Shown: positions 1 to 5,891 of the stretch, in pieces
Layout: every line of letters begins with the position of its first letter
Numbering within the stretch: position 1 is the stretch's first letter
Assembly (NCBI GenBank): GCA_031290205.1
Contig: JAITNZ010000071.1
Coordinates: 1 to 6,371 of the forward strand
Direction: 5' to 3'
Origin: Spirochaetaceae bacterium
GTDB taxonomy: Bacteria; Spirochaetota; Spirochaetia; Treponematales; Breznakiellaceae
DNA: 6,371 nucleotides
Notes under the pieces: model-generated
The model's input: only the letters and a program-made list of their open reading frames with translations
Told to the model about the DNA's origin: nothing
The model's database searches: none
Program-made: the position numbers and the translations under genes

Positions 1-302
1 TAGGGTGTCCTGCGCCACGCCTCTGTGAATGCCGCTGTTAAACGCCCTATCGGGCGCGGCGGCTGGGCGGGGTATCAGACCCCAAGTGGATGACGCCCTT
101 TTCATACTGAAGGCGAAGATAGAAAGCGCCTGAGGCGCAATGAAATTTTTTGATTATTCGTGAACATTCGCGGACAAGGGCAAGGCTGAAACCGCCTGTG
201 GCGGCGTTACCGCGCAGCTTACTGTTTAACACAGATGAAGAGATGGCACCGAGCGAGGGCACCGACGGTAAAGTGCGCGGTACGGAGTATGGCGGTAGCG
301 CG
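1..302. repeat. Non-coding spacer with a cluster of short G+C-rich hairpins
   Basis: No convincing gene is seen here. The stretch contains a run of small perfect inverted repeats: CGCCC-TATC-GGGCG (43-56), GGGGT-ATCAG-ACCCC (69-83), GCGCC-TGA-GGCGC (126-138), CCGCC-TGT-GGCGG (192-204) and GCGCGT-T-ACGCGC (298-310, overlapping the stop codon of the regulator gene). The two at 126 and 192 share the plan of an A-run followed by a 5-bp G+C stem around a TGN loop, which suggests a family of small palindromic elements. The hairpin at 126-138 is followed by AATGAAATTTTTT, so it could also serve as a weak terminator for plus-strand transcription entering from outside the window. Open frames across this stretch have no recognisable protein features. 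Confidence 0.5.
268..302 (+). repeat. Copy 1 of a diverged dispersed repeat (other copy at 2972-3006)
   Basis: Aligned without gaps to 2972-3006, this segment matches at 26 of 35 positions. The core 275-296 matches 2979-3000 at 19 of 22 positions, around the shared block GAGTATGGC. Both copies lie in or at the edge of intergenic spacers. This copy abuts the end of the regulator gene. Confidence 0.55.
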
Positions 303-1046
303 TTACGCGCCGACCGAGAAAGCCTTCCCCCTGTGGCTATCTGTGGACAAATTCTTAATGCGCTCGCCCTGGTCTTTTCCGGTCTTTTTAAGAAGCGTAA
401 AATGGTTTTTTCTGAATGTTAAGAGCCCGCAAGCTTTCATGCGTCCAAGTTCGGCGGACATGGCGCTTCTGTCTACCGAAAGAAAATCAGCCATTTCTTC
501 GCGATTAAAAGGGATTTCAAAATCGGACTTGCCCGCATCCCGCGCTTGGGATGACAAGTAGGAAATAAGTTTCCCCCTCGTGCTGCGCTGGCTCAAGTGC
601 TGTATCTTTTTTACAAGATGCGTATTTTTCCCGGCAAGCTCGCCAACCATATTGGATAAAATTTTTGTATGAAACGCGCAGGCACAAGCGCACACGGCGT
701 TTATTTTTTTGGCATCGATAAAAAGCACTTCAGTTTTTTGTGCCGCTATGACGCTCATAGGGAGCCGCGCGCTCTTCCCGCAGGCAAAGGATTCAGCGAA
801 AATCTCACCGGCGGCAATACGCGCTATAATTGTCCTGTTTCCCCAAAAGTCCTCGCGCACGAGATGAATCGCCCCTGTTATGACAATGCCCATCGTGGAG
901 ATTTCATCACCTTCCATAAAAAGATAGGCATCTTTCTCAAATTTTTTCGTGCGGGCATGAAAACAGCCAAGCAGTTTTTCAATTTCTTCAATCTTGAGGC
1001 GCTCAAAAAGACGGCAGTTCAGCAACACAAATATAATCTTTTTCAT
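303..1046 (-). CDS. Crp/Fnr-family transcriptional regulator, HcpR-like, divergent from hcp
   Basis: A 247-residue cytoplasmic DNA-binding regulator with the two-domain Crp/Fnr plan. Residues about 10-115 form the cNMP-binding-type beta barrel, including GDEISTMGIVITGAIHLV at 46-63. A dimerisation helix covers about 116-145. A winged helix-turn-helix covers about 155-220, with the recognition helix in SVDRSAMSAELGRMK (190-204). The Arg-Ser pair that binds cAMP in true CRP is not seen in the pocket (SARLPMSVI instead), so cAMP is probably not the ligand. Cysteines are at 11, 28, 89, 119, 121, 123 and 206, and the CACAC run at 119-123 is notable. They do not match the N-terminal [4Fe-4S] set of FNR. 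I chose the ATG at 1046 because AAAAGGG lies 6 nt before it; an in-frame TTG at 1073 would run through the likely operator. About 26 residues after the usual wing end (FTLL) appear to be read from spacer repeat sequence. Head-to-head position with hcp suggests it controls hcp in response to NO or nitrosative stress. The family is certain; HcpR identity is inferred. Confidence 0.9.
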   Translation of the reverse strand: MKKIIFVLLNCRLFERLKIEEIEKLLGCFHARTKKFEKDAYLFMEGDEISTMGIVITGAIHLVREDFWGNRTIIARIAAGEIFAESFACGKSARLPMSVIAAQKTEVLFIDAKKINAVCACACAFHTKILSNMVGELAGKNTHLVKKIQHLSQRSTRGKLISYLSSQARDAGKSDFEIPFNREEMADFLSVDRSAMSAELGRMKACGLLTFRKNHFTLLKKTGKDQGERIKNLSTDSHRGKAFSVGA

Positions 1047-1060
1047 TTTTTTCCCTTTTC

Positions 1061-1074
1061 GTTGTAAAAACAAC
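1061..1074. promoter_or_regulatory. Candidate Crp/Fnr-type operator GTTGT-N4-ACAAC
   Basis: GTTGTAAAAACAAC is a perfect palindrome with 5-bp arms and a 4-bp spacer, the same geometry as the FNR site TTGAT-N4-ATCAA. It lies between the divergent starts, 15 bp before the regulator ATG and about 57 bp before the hcp ATG. Its centre (1067.5) would fall at about -37 to -41 relative to an hcp start point near 1104-1109, as in a class II activation site. It could also block transcription of the regulator gene. That the neighbouring regulator binds it is an inference from position and geometry. Confidence 0.5.
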
Positions 1075-1086
1075 CGATATATGCGC

Positions 1087-1100
1087 TTTATTAATATACC
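1087..1100 (+). promoter_or_regulatory. Weak -10 region for hcp
   Basis: The A+T-rich stretch TTTATTAATATACC contains TAATAT (1092-1097) and TATACC (1095-1100) as possible -10 hexamers. No good -35 hexamer lies at 17 bp. This fits a promoter that needs an activator bound at the palindrome just upstream. Confidence 0.35.
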
Positions 1101-1120
1101 CTTTATTCAACAATGTCTAT

Positions 1121-1125
1121 GGAGG
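1121..1125 (+). promoter_or_regulatory. Ribosome binding site that sets the hcp start
   Basis: GGAGG lies 5 nt before the ATG at 1131. This makes 1131 the start, not the in-frame ATG codons at 1113 and 1119, which lie ahead of the ribosome binding site. Confidence 0.75.
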
Positions 1126-1130
1126 ATATT

Positions 1131-2723
1131 ATGAGTATGTTTTGTTATCAATGTGAACAGACCGCAGTCGGCAAGGGCTGCGCGGGAGCGGCGGGTGTGT
1201 GCGGAAAAACGGAGGCGGTCGCGCTGCTCGAGGATAAGCTCACCGGGGAACTTATCATTCTGGCGAAAGTAGCGAATCGGCACAAGGGCGATGAACGCAC
1301 CTCAATGCTTATACTGGAGGGGCTCTACGCGACCGCTACCAACGTCAATTTTGATGCGGAGGCTGTCGAAGGGCTCATCAAGAAAGTGCGCGAGGAACGG
1401 GTGCGGCTATTCGCCGATTCAGCGGACTGCGCGGCTTTCGATCTTGCCGAAATACGGGAGCAAAACGAGGACATCCGCTCGCTAAAATCGCTTATCCTTT
1501 TCGGTCTGCGCGGCATGGCGGCTTATGCATACCACGCTCTCACTCTGAAAATTAGCGATGAAGAAGTAACGGCGTTTTTCTGTAAGGCTCTTGAGGCGGT
1601 AGGCGATTCCGCATTGGGCATGGAAGCGCTTGTCGCGCTGGCAATGGAAACCGGCAAGGTCAACCTGAAAGTGATGGGAATGCTCGACAAAGCTAACACG
1701 GAAACTTTTGGCACGCCTCGCCCCGAGACCGTTCCGCTGGCAATCGAAAAGGGACCCTTTATCGTTATTTCAGGACATGATTTGCGTGACTTGAAAATGC
1801 TGTTGGAGCAGACGGACGGCAAGGGTGTCAATGTATACACACACGGCGAAATGCTACCCGCCCACGCCTACCCTCAACTGAAAAAGCATTCGCAACTTAA
1901 AGGGAATTTCGGCACCGCGTGGCAGAATCAGCAGAAAGAATTTGACGGAATTCCCGCCGCAGTACTCTTTACCACAAACTGCATCATGCCGGTAAAAGAT
2001 TCATACAAGGATCGCGTGTTTACTACCGCCCTTACGGGCTTCCCCGGACTACCGCATATAGTCGAAAAAGGCGGCGCGAAAGATTTTTCGGCGCTCATCA
2101 ACAAAGCTTATTCCTTGGGCGGCTATGCGGAAGAGCGCCCTATGGTCGGCATTAACGGCGGTAAAACTCTTACCACAGGCTTTGCCCGAGGCACTGTGAT
2201 GGGCGCGGCGGACACGGTTATCGCGGCTGTGAAATCCGGCGCGATAAAGCACTTTTTCCTCGTGGGCGGCTGCGACGGCGCCAAGAGCGGGCGCAGTTAT
2301 TACACTGAGTTTGTGAAACAGGCGCCGAAAGACACGGTAATCCTTACGCTGGCATGCGGCAAGTACCGCTTTAACGATCTTGACCTTGGGCAGATTGGCG
2401 GACTCCCCCGTATTATGGACATGGGTCAGTGTAACGATGCGTACTCCGCCATCATGGTCGCCCTCGCGCTGGCTGAGGCATTCAAGTGCGGCGTCAACGA
2501 TCTGCCCCTTACGCTGGTGATTTCATGGTACGAACAGAAGGCGGTGGCAATCCTTCTTACCCTGCTCCATCTGGGTATAAAAAATATCCGCCTTGGACCC
2601 AGCCTTCCGGCGTTTGTGTCCCCCGGCGTTCTCGATTTTCTGGTTAAACAGTTTAACATCAAGCCGATTACTACGCCGGAAAAGGATTTGGCGGAGATTT
2701 TGGGGGGACGCAATTCGGGGTAA
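1131..2723 (+). CDS. hcp: Hybrid cluster protein (Hcp), historically hydroxylamine reductase; class I type
   Basis: A 530-residue cytoplasmic iron-sulfur enzyme. The family reduces hydroxylamine to ammonia in vitro, and NO reductase and protein S-nitrosylase roles have been reported in enterobacteria; it protects anaerobes from nitrosative stress. The N-terminal cysteines C5, C8, C17 and C24 have spacing C-x2-C-x8-C-x6-C, close to the [4Fe-4S] type of strict anaerobes and unlike the wider C-x2-C-x11-C-x6-C of facultative species. All hybrid-cluster ligands can be found: H216 (SGHDL), E240 (THGEMLP), C284 (TTNCIMP), the probable persulfide cysteine C381 (GGCDGAKSG), C409 (ACGKYRF), C434 (GQCNDAYS), and E468 and K470 (WYEQKA). 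Spacings from H216 to C434 fit the Desulfovibrio vulgaris enzyme. Length is normal for the class. No hcr reductase gene is next to it, as is common in anaerobes. The divergent Crp/Fnr gene is the likely regulator. No clear terminator follows the stop. Confidence 0.97.
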   Translation: MSMFCYQCEQTAVGKGCAGAAGVCGKTEAVALLEDKLTGELIILAKVANRHKGDERTSMLILEGLYATATNVNFDAEAVEGLIKKVREERVRLFADSADCAAFDLAEIREQNEDIRSLKSLILFGLRGMAAYAYHALTLKISDEEVTAFFCKALEAVGDSALGMEALVALAMETGKVNLKVMGMLDKANTETFGTPRPETVPLAIEKGPFIVISGHDLRDLKMLLEQTDGKGVNVYTHGEMLPAHAYPQLKKHSQLKGNFGTAWQNQQKEFDGIPAAVLFTTNCIMPVKDSYKDRVFTTALTGFPGLPHIVEKGGAKDFSALINKAYSLGGYAEERPMVGINGGKTLTTGFARGTVMGAADTVIAAVKSGAIKHFFLVGGCDGAKSGRSYYTEFVKQAPKDTVILTLACGKYRFNDLDLGQIGGLPRIMDMGQCNDAYSAIMVALALAEAFKCGVNDLPLTLVISWYEQKAVAILLTLLHLGIKNIRLGPSLPAFVSPGVLDFLVKQFNIKPITTPEKDLAEILGGRNSG

Positions 2724-2794
2724 AAGGCATAAGTGGACTTTGTATTAAATCAGGAAGCGTTTAACAAGGCGCCATAAGGGTAGTTTGAGGAGTT

Positions 2795-2860
2795 ACACGG
2801 AGTTTTTATATCTTCTTCTCCGTGCGCCTCCGTGTTTGCTTTGCAAACACAAACTCCGTG
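2795..2860. repeat. Nested inverted repeat with three CTCCGTG copies
   Basis: The outer arms CACGGAGTTT (2796-2805) and AAACTCCGTG (2851-2860) are perfect 10-bp complements. Directly inside the right arm is a perfect 8-bp hairpin, GTGTTTGC (2832-2839), loop TTT, GCAAACAC (2843-2850), so both stems could stack. CTCCGTG occurs at 2818-2824, 2828-2834 and 2854-2860, and its complement CACGGAG once at 2796-2802. The left arm could therefore pair with any of the three. ACACGGAG (2795-2802) with CTCCGTGT (2828-2835) gives an alternative 8-bp stem that excludes the inner hairpin. Confidence 0.75.
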
Positions 2861-2969
2861 GGAAAATTCTTCGGAGTATCCCCCTACAGCGGTTCGTGGT
2901 AACGGCGCGGGCTTGTGCTAAGAAAAGAGCGATTCACACTGAAGTCGGCGCCCTATAGCAAAGCCCTTA

Positions 2970-3006
2970 CAGTGAGGCGCGCGGTAACGAGTATGGCAGT
3001 GAGGCG
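2970..3006 (+). repeat. Copy 2 of the dispersed repeat, bounded by a 10-bp direct repeat
   Basis: CAGTGAGGCG occurs at 2970-2979 and again at 2997-3006, bracketing the core GCGCGGTAACGAGTATGG. Positions 2972-3006 match 268-302 at 26 of 35 positions. The flanking 10-bp direct repeat is less clear in copy 1, where the equivalent positions read GTAAAGTGCG and CGGTAGCGCG. Confidence 0.55.
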
Positions 3007-3064
3007 GGTGCAATTTATTTTTCTGGGTAAATTCCCAAAAGCGTGACATGGGGAAGGCGGGGAG

Positions 3065-3093
3065 TTGATGAAGGGTGCTGGTTCCAGTATACT
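3065..3093 (+). promoter_or_regulatory. Candidate sigma-70-type promoter at the start of scpA
   Basis: TTGATG (3065-3070) and TATACT (3088-3093, five of six consensus bases) are separated by exactly 17 bp. Transcription would begin near 3100, at the in-frame ATG at 3101. If this is real, the first codons of the longer scpA frame are promoter DNA. Confidence 0.4.
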
Positions 3094-3886
3094 CATGACA
3101 ATGCTCGAAACGCGGAATAAAAAAACTGAAAAACGGGAGCCTCATGTTTTCAAGTTGTCGAATTTTGAGGGTCCCATCCCCCTCTTGCTCGAATTGATAA
3201 AGCAGAACGGCATCAATCTTTACGATATTCCCATCGCCAAATTAACCGAGGAGTATCTTTCCTGCTTGCGATTCGTCGGTGAGCTTGACCTTGACGATTT
3301 AACCGAATTCTATGCGATGGCTGCGACATTGCTCTACATTAAATCGCGTATGCTGCTCCCCATTGAATACCGTGATGAGGAGGATGCCGAGGACCCGCGC
3401 GGGGAGCTTGTCGAAAAGCTCATCGAGTATCAGAAGTTTAAAAAACTTTCCGAGTTGATGGAAGAAAAAGAAAAAGAAGCGGAATGGGTAGTCGAACGAA
3501 AAAAACTTCAGCGCACGTTGCCTTTTAACGATGAACAACTTTGGGAAAAGATGGATGTCTGGGATTTGTTAAAATCATTTTCAAAACTCACGCAGAATCT
3601 TTCTTTCGAGCGCATCATGGACCTGCATGAAGAAGTTTCGATAAACGAAAAAATCACGCTCATTGGTGAGCTCATCGAAGCGAAACAGGAATTTGTTTTT
3701 ACCGAGCTTATCGTCCGCCATAATTCCCTGATGGATATAGTCTGCGCATTTCTTGCGATTCTCGAAGCGGTAAAAAACCGAATGATAGCGATCTATCAGA
3801 ACAAGATGTGGGGTGATATACTCGTCAAGAAATATGAAGCTGAGTATCCGGCGGAAGCCACGGCGGAAGCTACTGCTGAGTCTTAG
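3068..3886 (+). CDS. scpA: Segregation and condensation protein A (ScpA), kleisin of the SMC complex
   Basis: A 272-residue kleisin that bridges the two SMC heads and works with ScpB in chromosome condensation and segregation at the nucleoid. The N-terminal SMC-neck-binding domain is clear: FKLSNFEGPIPLLLELIKQ (28-46), INLYDIPIAKLTEEYL (49-64), and the helix with LLYIKSRMLLP (88-98). A charged linker (about 100-165) rich in Glu and Lys follows. The C-terminal winged helix that contacts the SMC cap runs from about 205 to 255 (FVFTELIVRHNSLMDIVCAF, then ILEAVKNRMIAIYQ). The protein ends in a short AEATAEAT tail. The start is uncertain. A TTG at 3065 and ATG at 3068 sit behind AAGG (3054-3057). 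ATG codons at 3095 and 3101 are nearer the conserved domain, and 3101 coincides with the predicted transcription start. All options keep the whole domain. scpB, the usual neighbour, is not in the window. Confidence 0.93.
   Translation: MKGAGSSILMTMLETRNKKTEKREPHVFKLSNFEGPIPLLLELIKQNGINLYDIPIAKLTEEYLSCLRFVGELDLDDLTEFYAMAATLLYIKSRMLLPIEYRDEEDAEDPRGELVEKLIEYQKFKKLSELMEEKEKEAEWVVERKKLQRTLPFNDEQLWEKMDVWDLLKSFSKLTQNLSFERIMDLHEEVSINEKITLIGELIEAKQEFVFTELIVRHNSLMDIVCAFLAILEAVKNRMIAIYQNKMWGDILVKKYEAEYPAEATAEATAES
3851..3880 (+). repeat. Short 12-bp tandem repeat at the 3' end of scpA
   Basis: GCGGAAGCCACG (3851-3862) is followed by GCGGAAGCTACT (3863-3874), 10 of 12 bases identical, and a partial third unit GCTGAG (3875-3880). 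It encodes the AEATAEATAE tail and looks like replication-slippage growth of a dispensable C terminus. Confidence 0.6.
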
Positions 3887-5094
3887 GCGCTGCGTTTAAT
3901 CGTCGCCGCATAGATGCTGTTCAGCAAACCGAGTACGGCGGAGAGCGTAAAGAGCACTTCGATTCCGGTAACTTTCCATATCCAACCGCCGAGCAGCGCA
4001 ATAAAGATTGATATGAGGTGGTTTACCGAAATACCGGTGGAGATCGTCGCCGTTATCTCATCCTGATTGTCGGCTATAGACTGAACGTAGACATTACTTG
4101 CCATGCTACAGAGTGATATAGTGGCATCCAGTACAAAGTTAACACATACCACCATATAGGCAATCTCCGCGGGAAACAATCGATGGGAAAAACCATAGAA
4201 GAAACATACCACTATCAACACAAGTGTATCGGTAACCATGACGAACTTAAAACCGAGCCGGTCGATTATTTTTCCGATGAGGGGCGAGGCTGCCATCCCG
4301 CAAACGGCGCAAATACAATAGAGAAACGCGATATGATGGGTGCTTGCACCATATTGCAAGATTAACACTAACGGCGCGAAGGTGAGGAACACCTGCTTAC
4401 GCGCGCCGTAAAAAACTTCGAGCATATAATACTTAACGAATTTACGCGCGAAATAAAACCGCTTGCGTGTTCTTTTTGCCGCCGTTTCTTTTATTGCTAA
4501 CGAAATTAACACCGCGGCAAGCATGAGGAATGTTGCTAACGCGAATACCGTACGAAACTGGATGGTATCAGATCTTGTAAAACCATATCGTGCGAATATA
4601 AAAAACACGATGCTCACGATTAAATATCCTGCTATGTTGCCTATATTGCCGATAGTGCTCGTGACACCGAGCGAAGCCCCGCTCTTTCCTGTCCGAGCCA
4701 ACTCGAGTGATATGGTGCTTTTGACGGGCATGGCGATATGTTCGCCGAAACTGAAGAGCACCATAAACAGCACGACGGACAATTTATCGGGACTGATGAG
4801 CAAGAGTCCGGCAATTCCTGCCATCATTATTGCCATGCCGATTTTAAGCACCCGCGATTCGCTTGCCTTATACATGAGGGCGAGGATAAAGACCACGAGC
4901 AAGCCGGGTATTTCGCGAAAGAATTCGACGATACCCCGTTCAAAGGGGGTGATATGCGTTACTTCAACGAGATAATTATCCTGCACGCCGCGGTATAATC
5001 CGTAGGCAATACCGGACACTATCAGCACACTCAAAAAGCGGAGCGGGCGGGCATCCTTTCGATAGATGCCGTGCAGCGGGGTGAAATATTTCAA
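3883..5094 (-). CDS. Major facilitator superfamily permease, substrate unknown
   Basis: A 403-residue integral inner-membrane protein with about 12 hydrophobic segments, near residues 20-36, 56-75, 82-101, 104-123, 147-168, 182-201, 235-248, 256-274, 286-302, 308-328, 352-371 and 376-396. A basic cytoplasmic loop (about 203-221, AAKRTRKRFYFARKFVKYY) divides two six-helix halves. The second half has the loop signature GKIIDRLGFK (274-283), matching the MFS motif A pattern G-x3-D-R-x-G. In the first half the equivalent loop (YKASESRVLK) has lost it. The start is a TTG supported by GGGGGGAG (5100-5107) five bases upstream, a run that begins with the last base of the preceding gene's stop codon. 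It lies 12 bp downstream of the glucosaminidase gene and is probably co-transcribed and coupled with it. At the other end its stop overlaps that of scpA on the opposite strand. Import of cell-wall fragments is possible from context, but I cannot assign it to the AmpG family by sequence. Confidence 0.88.
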   Translation of the reverse strand: MKYFTPLHGIYRKDARPLRFLSVLIVSGIAYGLYRGVQDNYLVEVTHITPFERGIVEFFREIPGLLVVFILALMYKASESRVLKIGMAIMMAGIAGLLLISPDKLSVVLFMVLFSFGEHIAMPVKSTISLELARTGKSGASLGVTSTIGNIGNIAGYLIVSIVFFIFARYGFTRSDTIQFRTVFALATFLMLAAVLISLAIKETAAKRTRKRFYFARKFVKYYMLEVFYGARKQVFLTFAPLVLILQYGASTHHIAFLYCICAVCGMAASPLIGKIIDRLGFKFVMVTDTLVLIVVCFFYGFSHRLFPAEIAYMVVCVNFVLDATISLCSMASNVYVQSIADNQDEITATISTGISVNHLISIFIALLGGWIWKVTGIEVLFTLSAVLGLLNSIYAATIKRSA

Positions 5095-5099
5095 TCGGG

Positions 5100-5107
5100 C
5101 TCCCCCC
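5100..5107 (-). promoter_or_regulatory. Ribosome binding site for the MFS gene, overlapping the upstream stop codon
   Basis: On the minus strand the sequence reads TAGGGGGGAG, then CCCGA, then TTG. The G of the stop TAG (5107) is also the first G of the Shine-Dalgarno run. This supports the TTG start and suggests that ribosomes ending the glucosaminidase gene help start the permease. Confidence 0.7.
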
Positions 5108-5766
5108 TAATTGGTGAACGAATTTTTATACAAGCGGTTCAGTATTTTTTTTATTTTTTCGGCATATTCCCTATCCTGCGCCCAGGAGCCTGCAAGCTCA
5201 TCGATGGTCGGCGCGGAGCCGGCAGGGACTAGATGACGGCGCGGGTCAACTAGTTCCTGCTTCAGCGGGGCATCGGTGGCATAGACTTTTAAGTGCTGAA
5301 TCTGCGCACGGACGCCGATACGCGCCGTGGGGAAGCGTTCGCCGGGAACGCCGGGTCCAGTGCTGCCCAACCCGCAAAAATTATTCATATCCGGCGTTAC
5401 CAAGCCGCCGAACGAGAGGAAGCCTGTTTCCAAGCACATCTGGGAAAACGCAATATCGTGATTCACGCCTTCGAGCGCCGCTTCTTCAACATAGATTTCC
5501 GCAAAATCTTCGGCAAAATCTTTTTCGACCAGCGGATTCGTCTTTCTTAAAAAATGGGCAAGCGATTTGCTGTCCATTCTTCCGTTGCCCAGAATACTCT
5601 TCGGCACGGCAGACGCTTCGATTTTCGGCGTATTTTCGGGCGGAAGCGGGCGGACAAAGGCAATGTCGGCGGCACTCTCCTGGGCAAACAACGCCCCCCG
5701 TATCGAACTGCAACCGAGGAACAGGAGGGCAAACATCAGCATAAAAATAAAACCGGCTCTATTCAT
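5107..5766 (-). CDS. Glucosaminidase-domain lipoprotein (peptidoglycan hydrolase)
   Basis: A 219-residue exported protein. Residues 1-18 are a lipoprotein signal (R3, then a hydrophobic core), ending in LLFLGC with C19 as the predicted lipidated cysteine. Phe at -3 departs from the classical lipobox but is in keeping with the relaxed spirochaetal version. Residues about 20-75 are a low-complexity, Pro- and Ala-rich linker. Residues about 78-215 match the glucosaminidase fold (Pfam PF01832 type): helix EDFAEIYVEEAALEGVNHDI, then FSQMCLETGFLSFGG (107-121) with E113 as the likely catalytic acid, NNFCGLG (128-134), the RFPTARIGVRAQIQHLKVYA segment (144-163) and SWAQDREYAEKIKKIL near the end. The family cleaves between GlcNAc and MurNAc in peptidoglycan; here it would act from the membrane face in the periplasm. 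An in-frame TGA lies just upstream of the ATG at 5766, and GAGG is only one base from that ATG, so initiation may be weak. Likely first gene of an operon with the permease. Confidence 0.88.
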   Translation of the reverse strand: MNRAGFIFMLMFALLFLGCSSIRGALFAQESAADIAFVRPLPPENTPKIEASAVPKSILGNGRMDSKSLAHFLRKTNPLVEKDFAEDFAEIYVEEAALEGVNHDIAFSQMCLETGFLSFGGLVTPDMNNFCGLGSTGPGVPGERFPTARIGVRAQIQHLKVYATDAPLKQELVDPRRHLVPAGSAPTIDELAGSWAQDREYAEKIKKILNRLYKNSFTN

Positions 5767-5891
5767 ACCTCATTTATCGGAATTTTAAAAAAAAGATTGA
5801 GATGCTCTGTCGCCTTCCCGATACTGCTCTACGGCGCTGCGTGGGCAAATGAGGAAACGTCACCCGCTATCGAATTACTTGCATATTGCAA

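Larger units (their letters stand above)
2724..3064. other. Repeat-rich spacer between hcp and scpA
   Basis: No gene is supported here. From left to right it holds an unremarkable A+T-rich stretch after hcp, the CTCCGTG inverted-repeat structure (2795-2860), a TTCGTGGTAA word (2893-2902, also at 6159-6168) and TTCACACTGAAG (2933-2944, one mismatch from 101-112). It continues with the second copy of the dispersed repeat (2972-3006) and a purine-rich run (3047-3064) just before scpA. No hairpin followed by a T-run, as in a standard intrinsic terminator, is seen for hcp. Confidence 0.6.

Noticed and set aside
1047..1073. Regulator start at TTG 1073
   Set aside because: It would put coding sequence through the palindrome and an A-rich stretch. 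The ATG at 1046 has AAAAGGG six bases upstream and begins a normal Crp/Fnr N terminus.
2918..3145. Minus-strand open frame of 75 codons across the scpA start
   Set aside because: It is antisense to the conserved start of scpA and reads through the dispersed repeat. The product is His-, Arg- and Cys-rich with no domain.
4463..4998. Plus-strand open frames inside the permease gene
   Set aside because: They are antisense shadows of a hydrophobic membrane protein gene, with no independent start signals or recognisable domain.
3883..5094. Naming the permease ampG
   Set aside because: Only the neighbouring glucosaminidase suggests it. No AmpG-specific motif is recognisable in the sequence.
5788..5795. 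T-run on the minus strand as an intrinsic terminator upstream of the glucosaminidase gene
   Set aside because: The only stem before it is a 4-bp CGCC/GGCG pair with a long loop, too weak to call.
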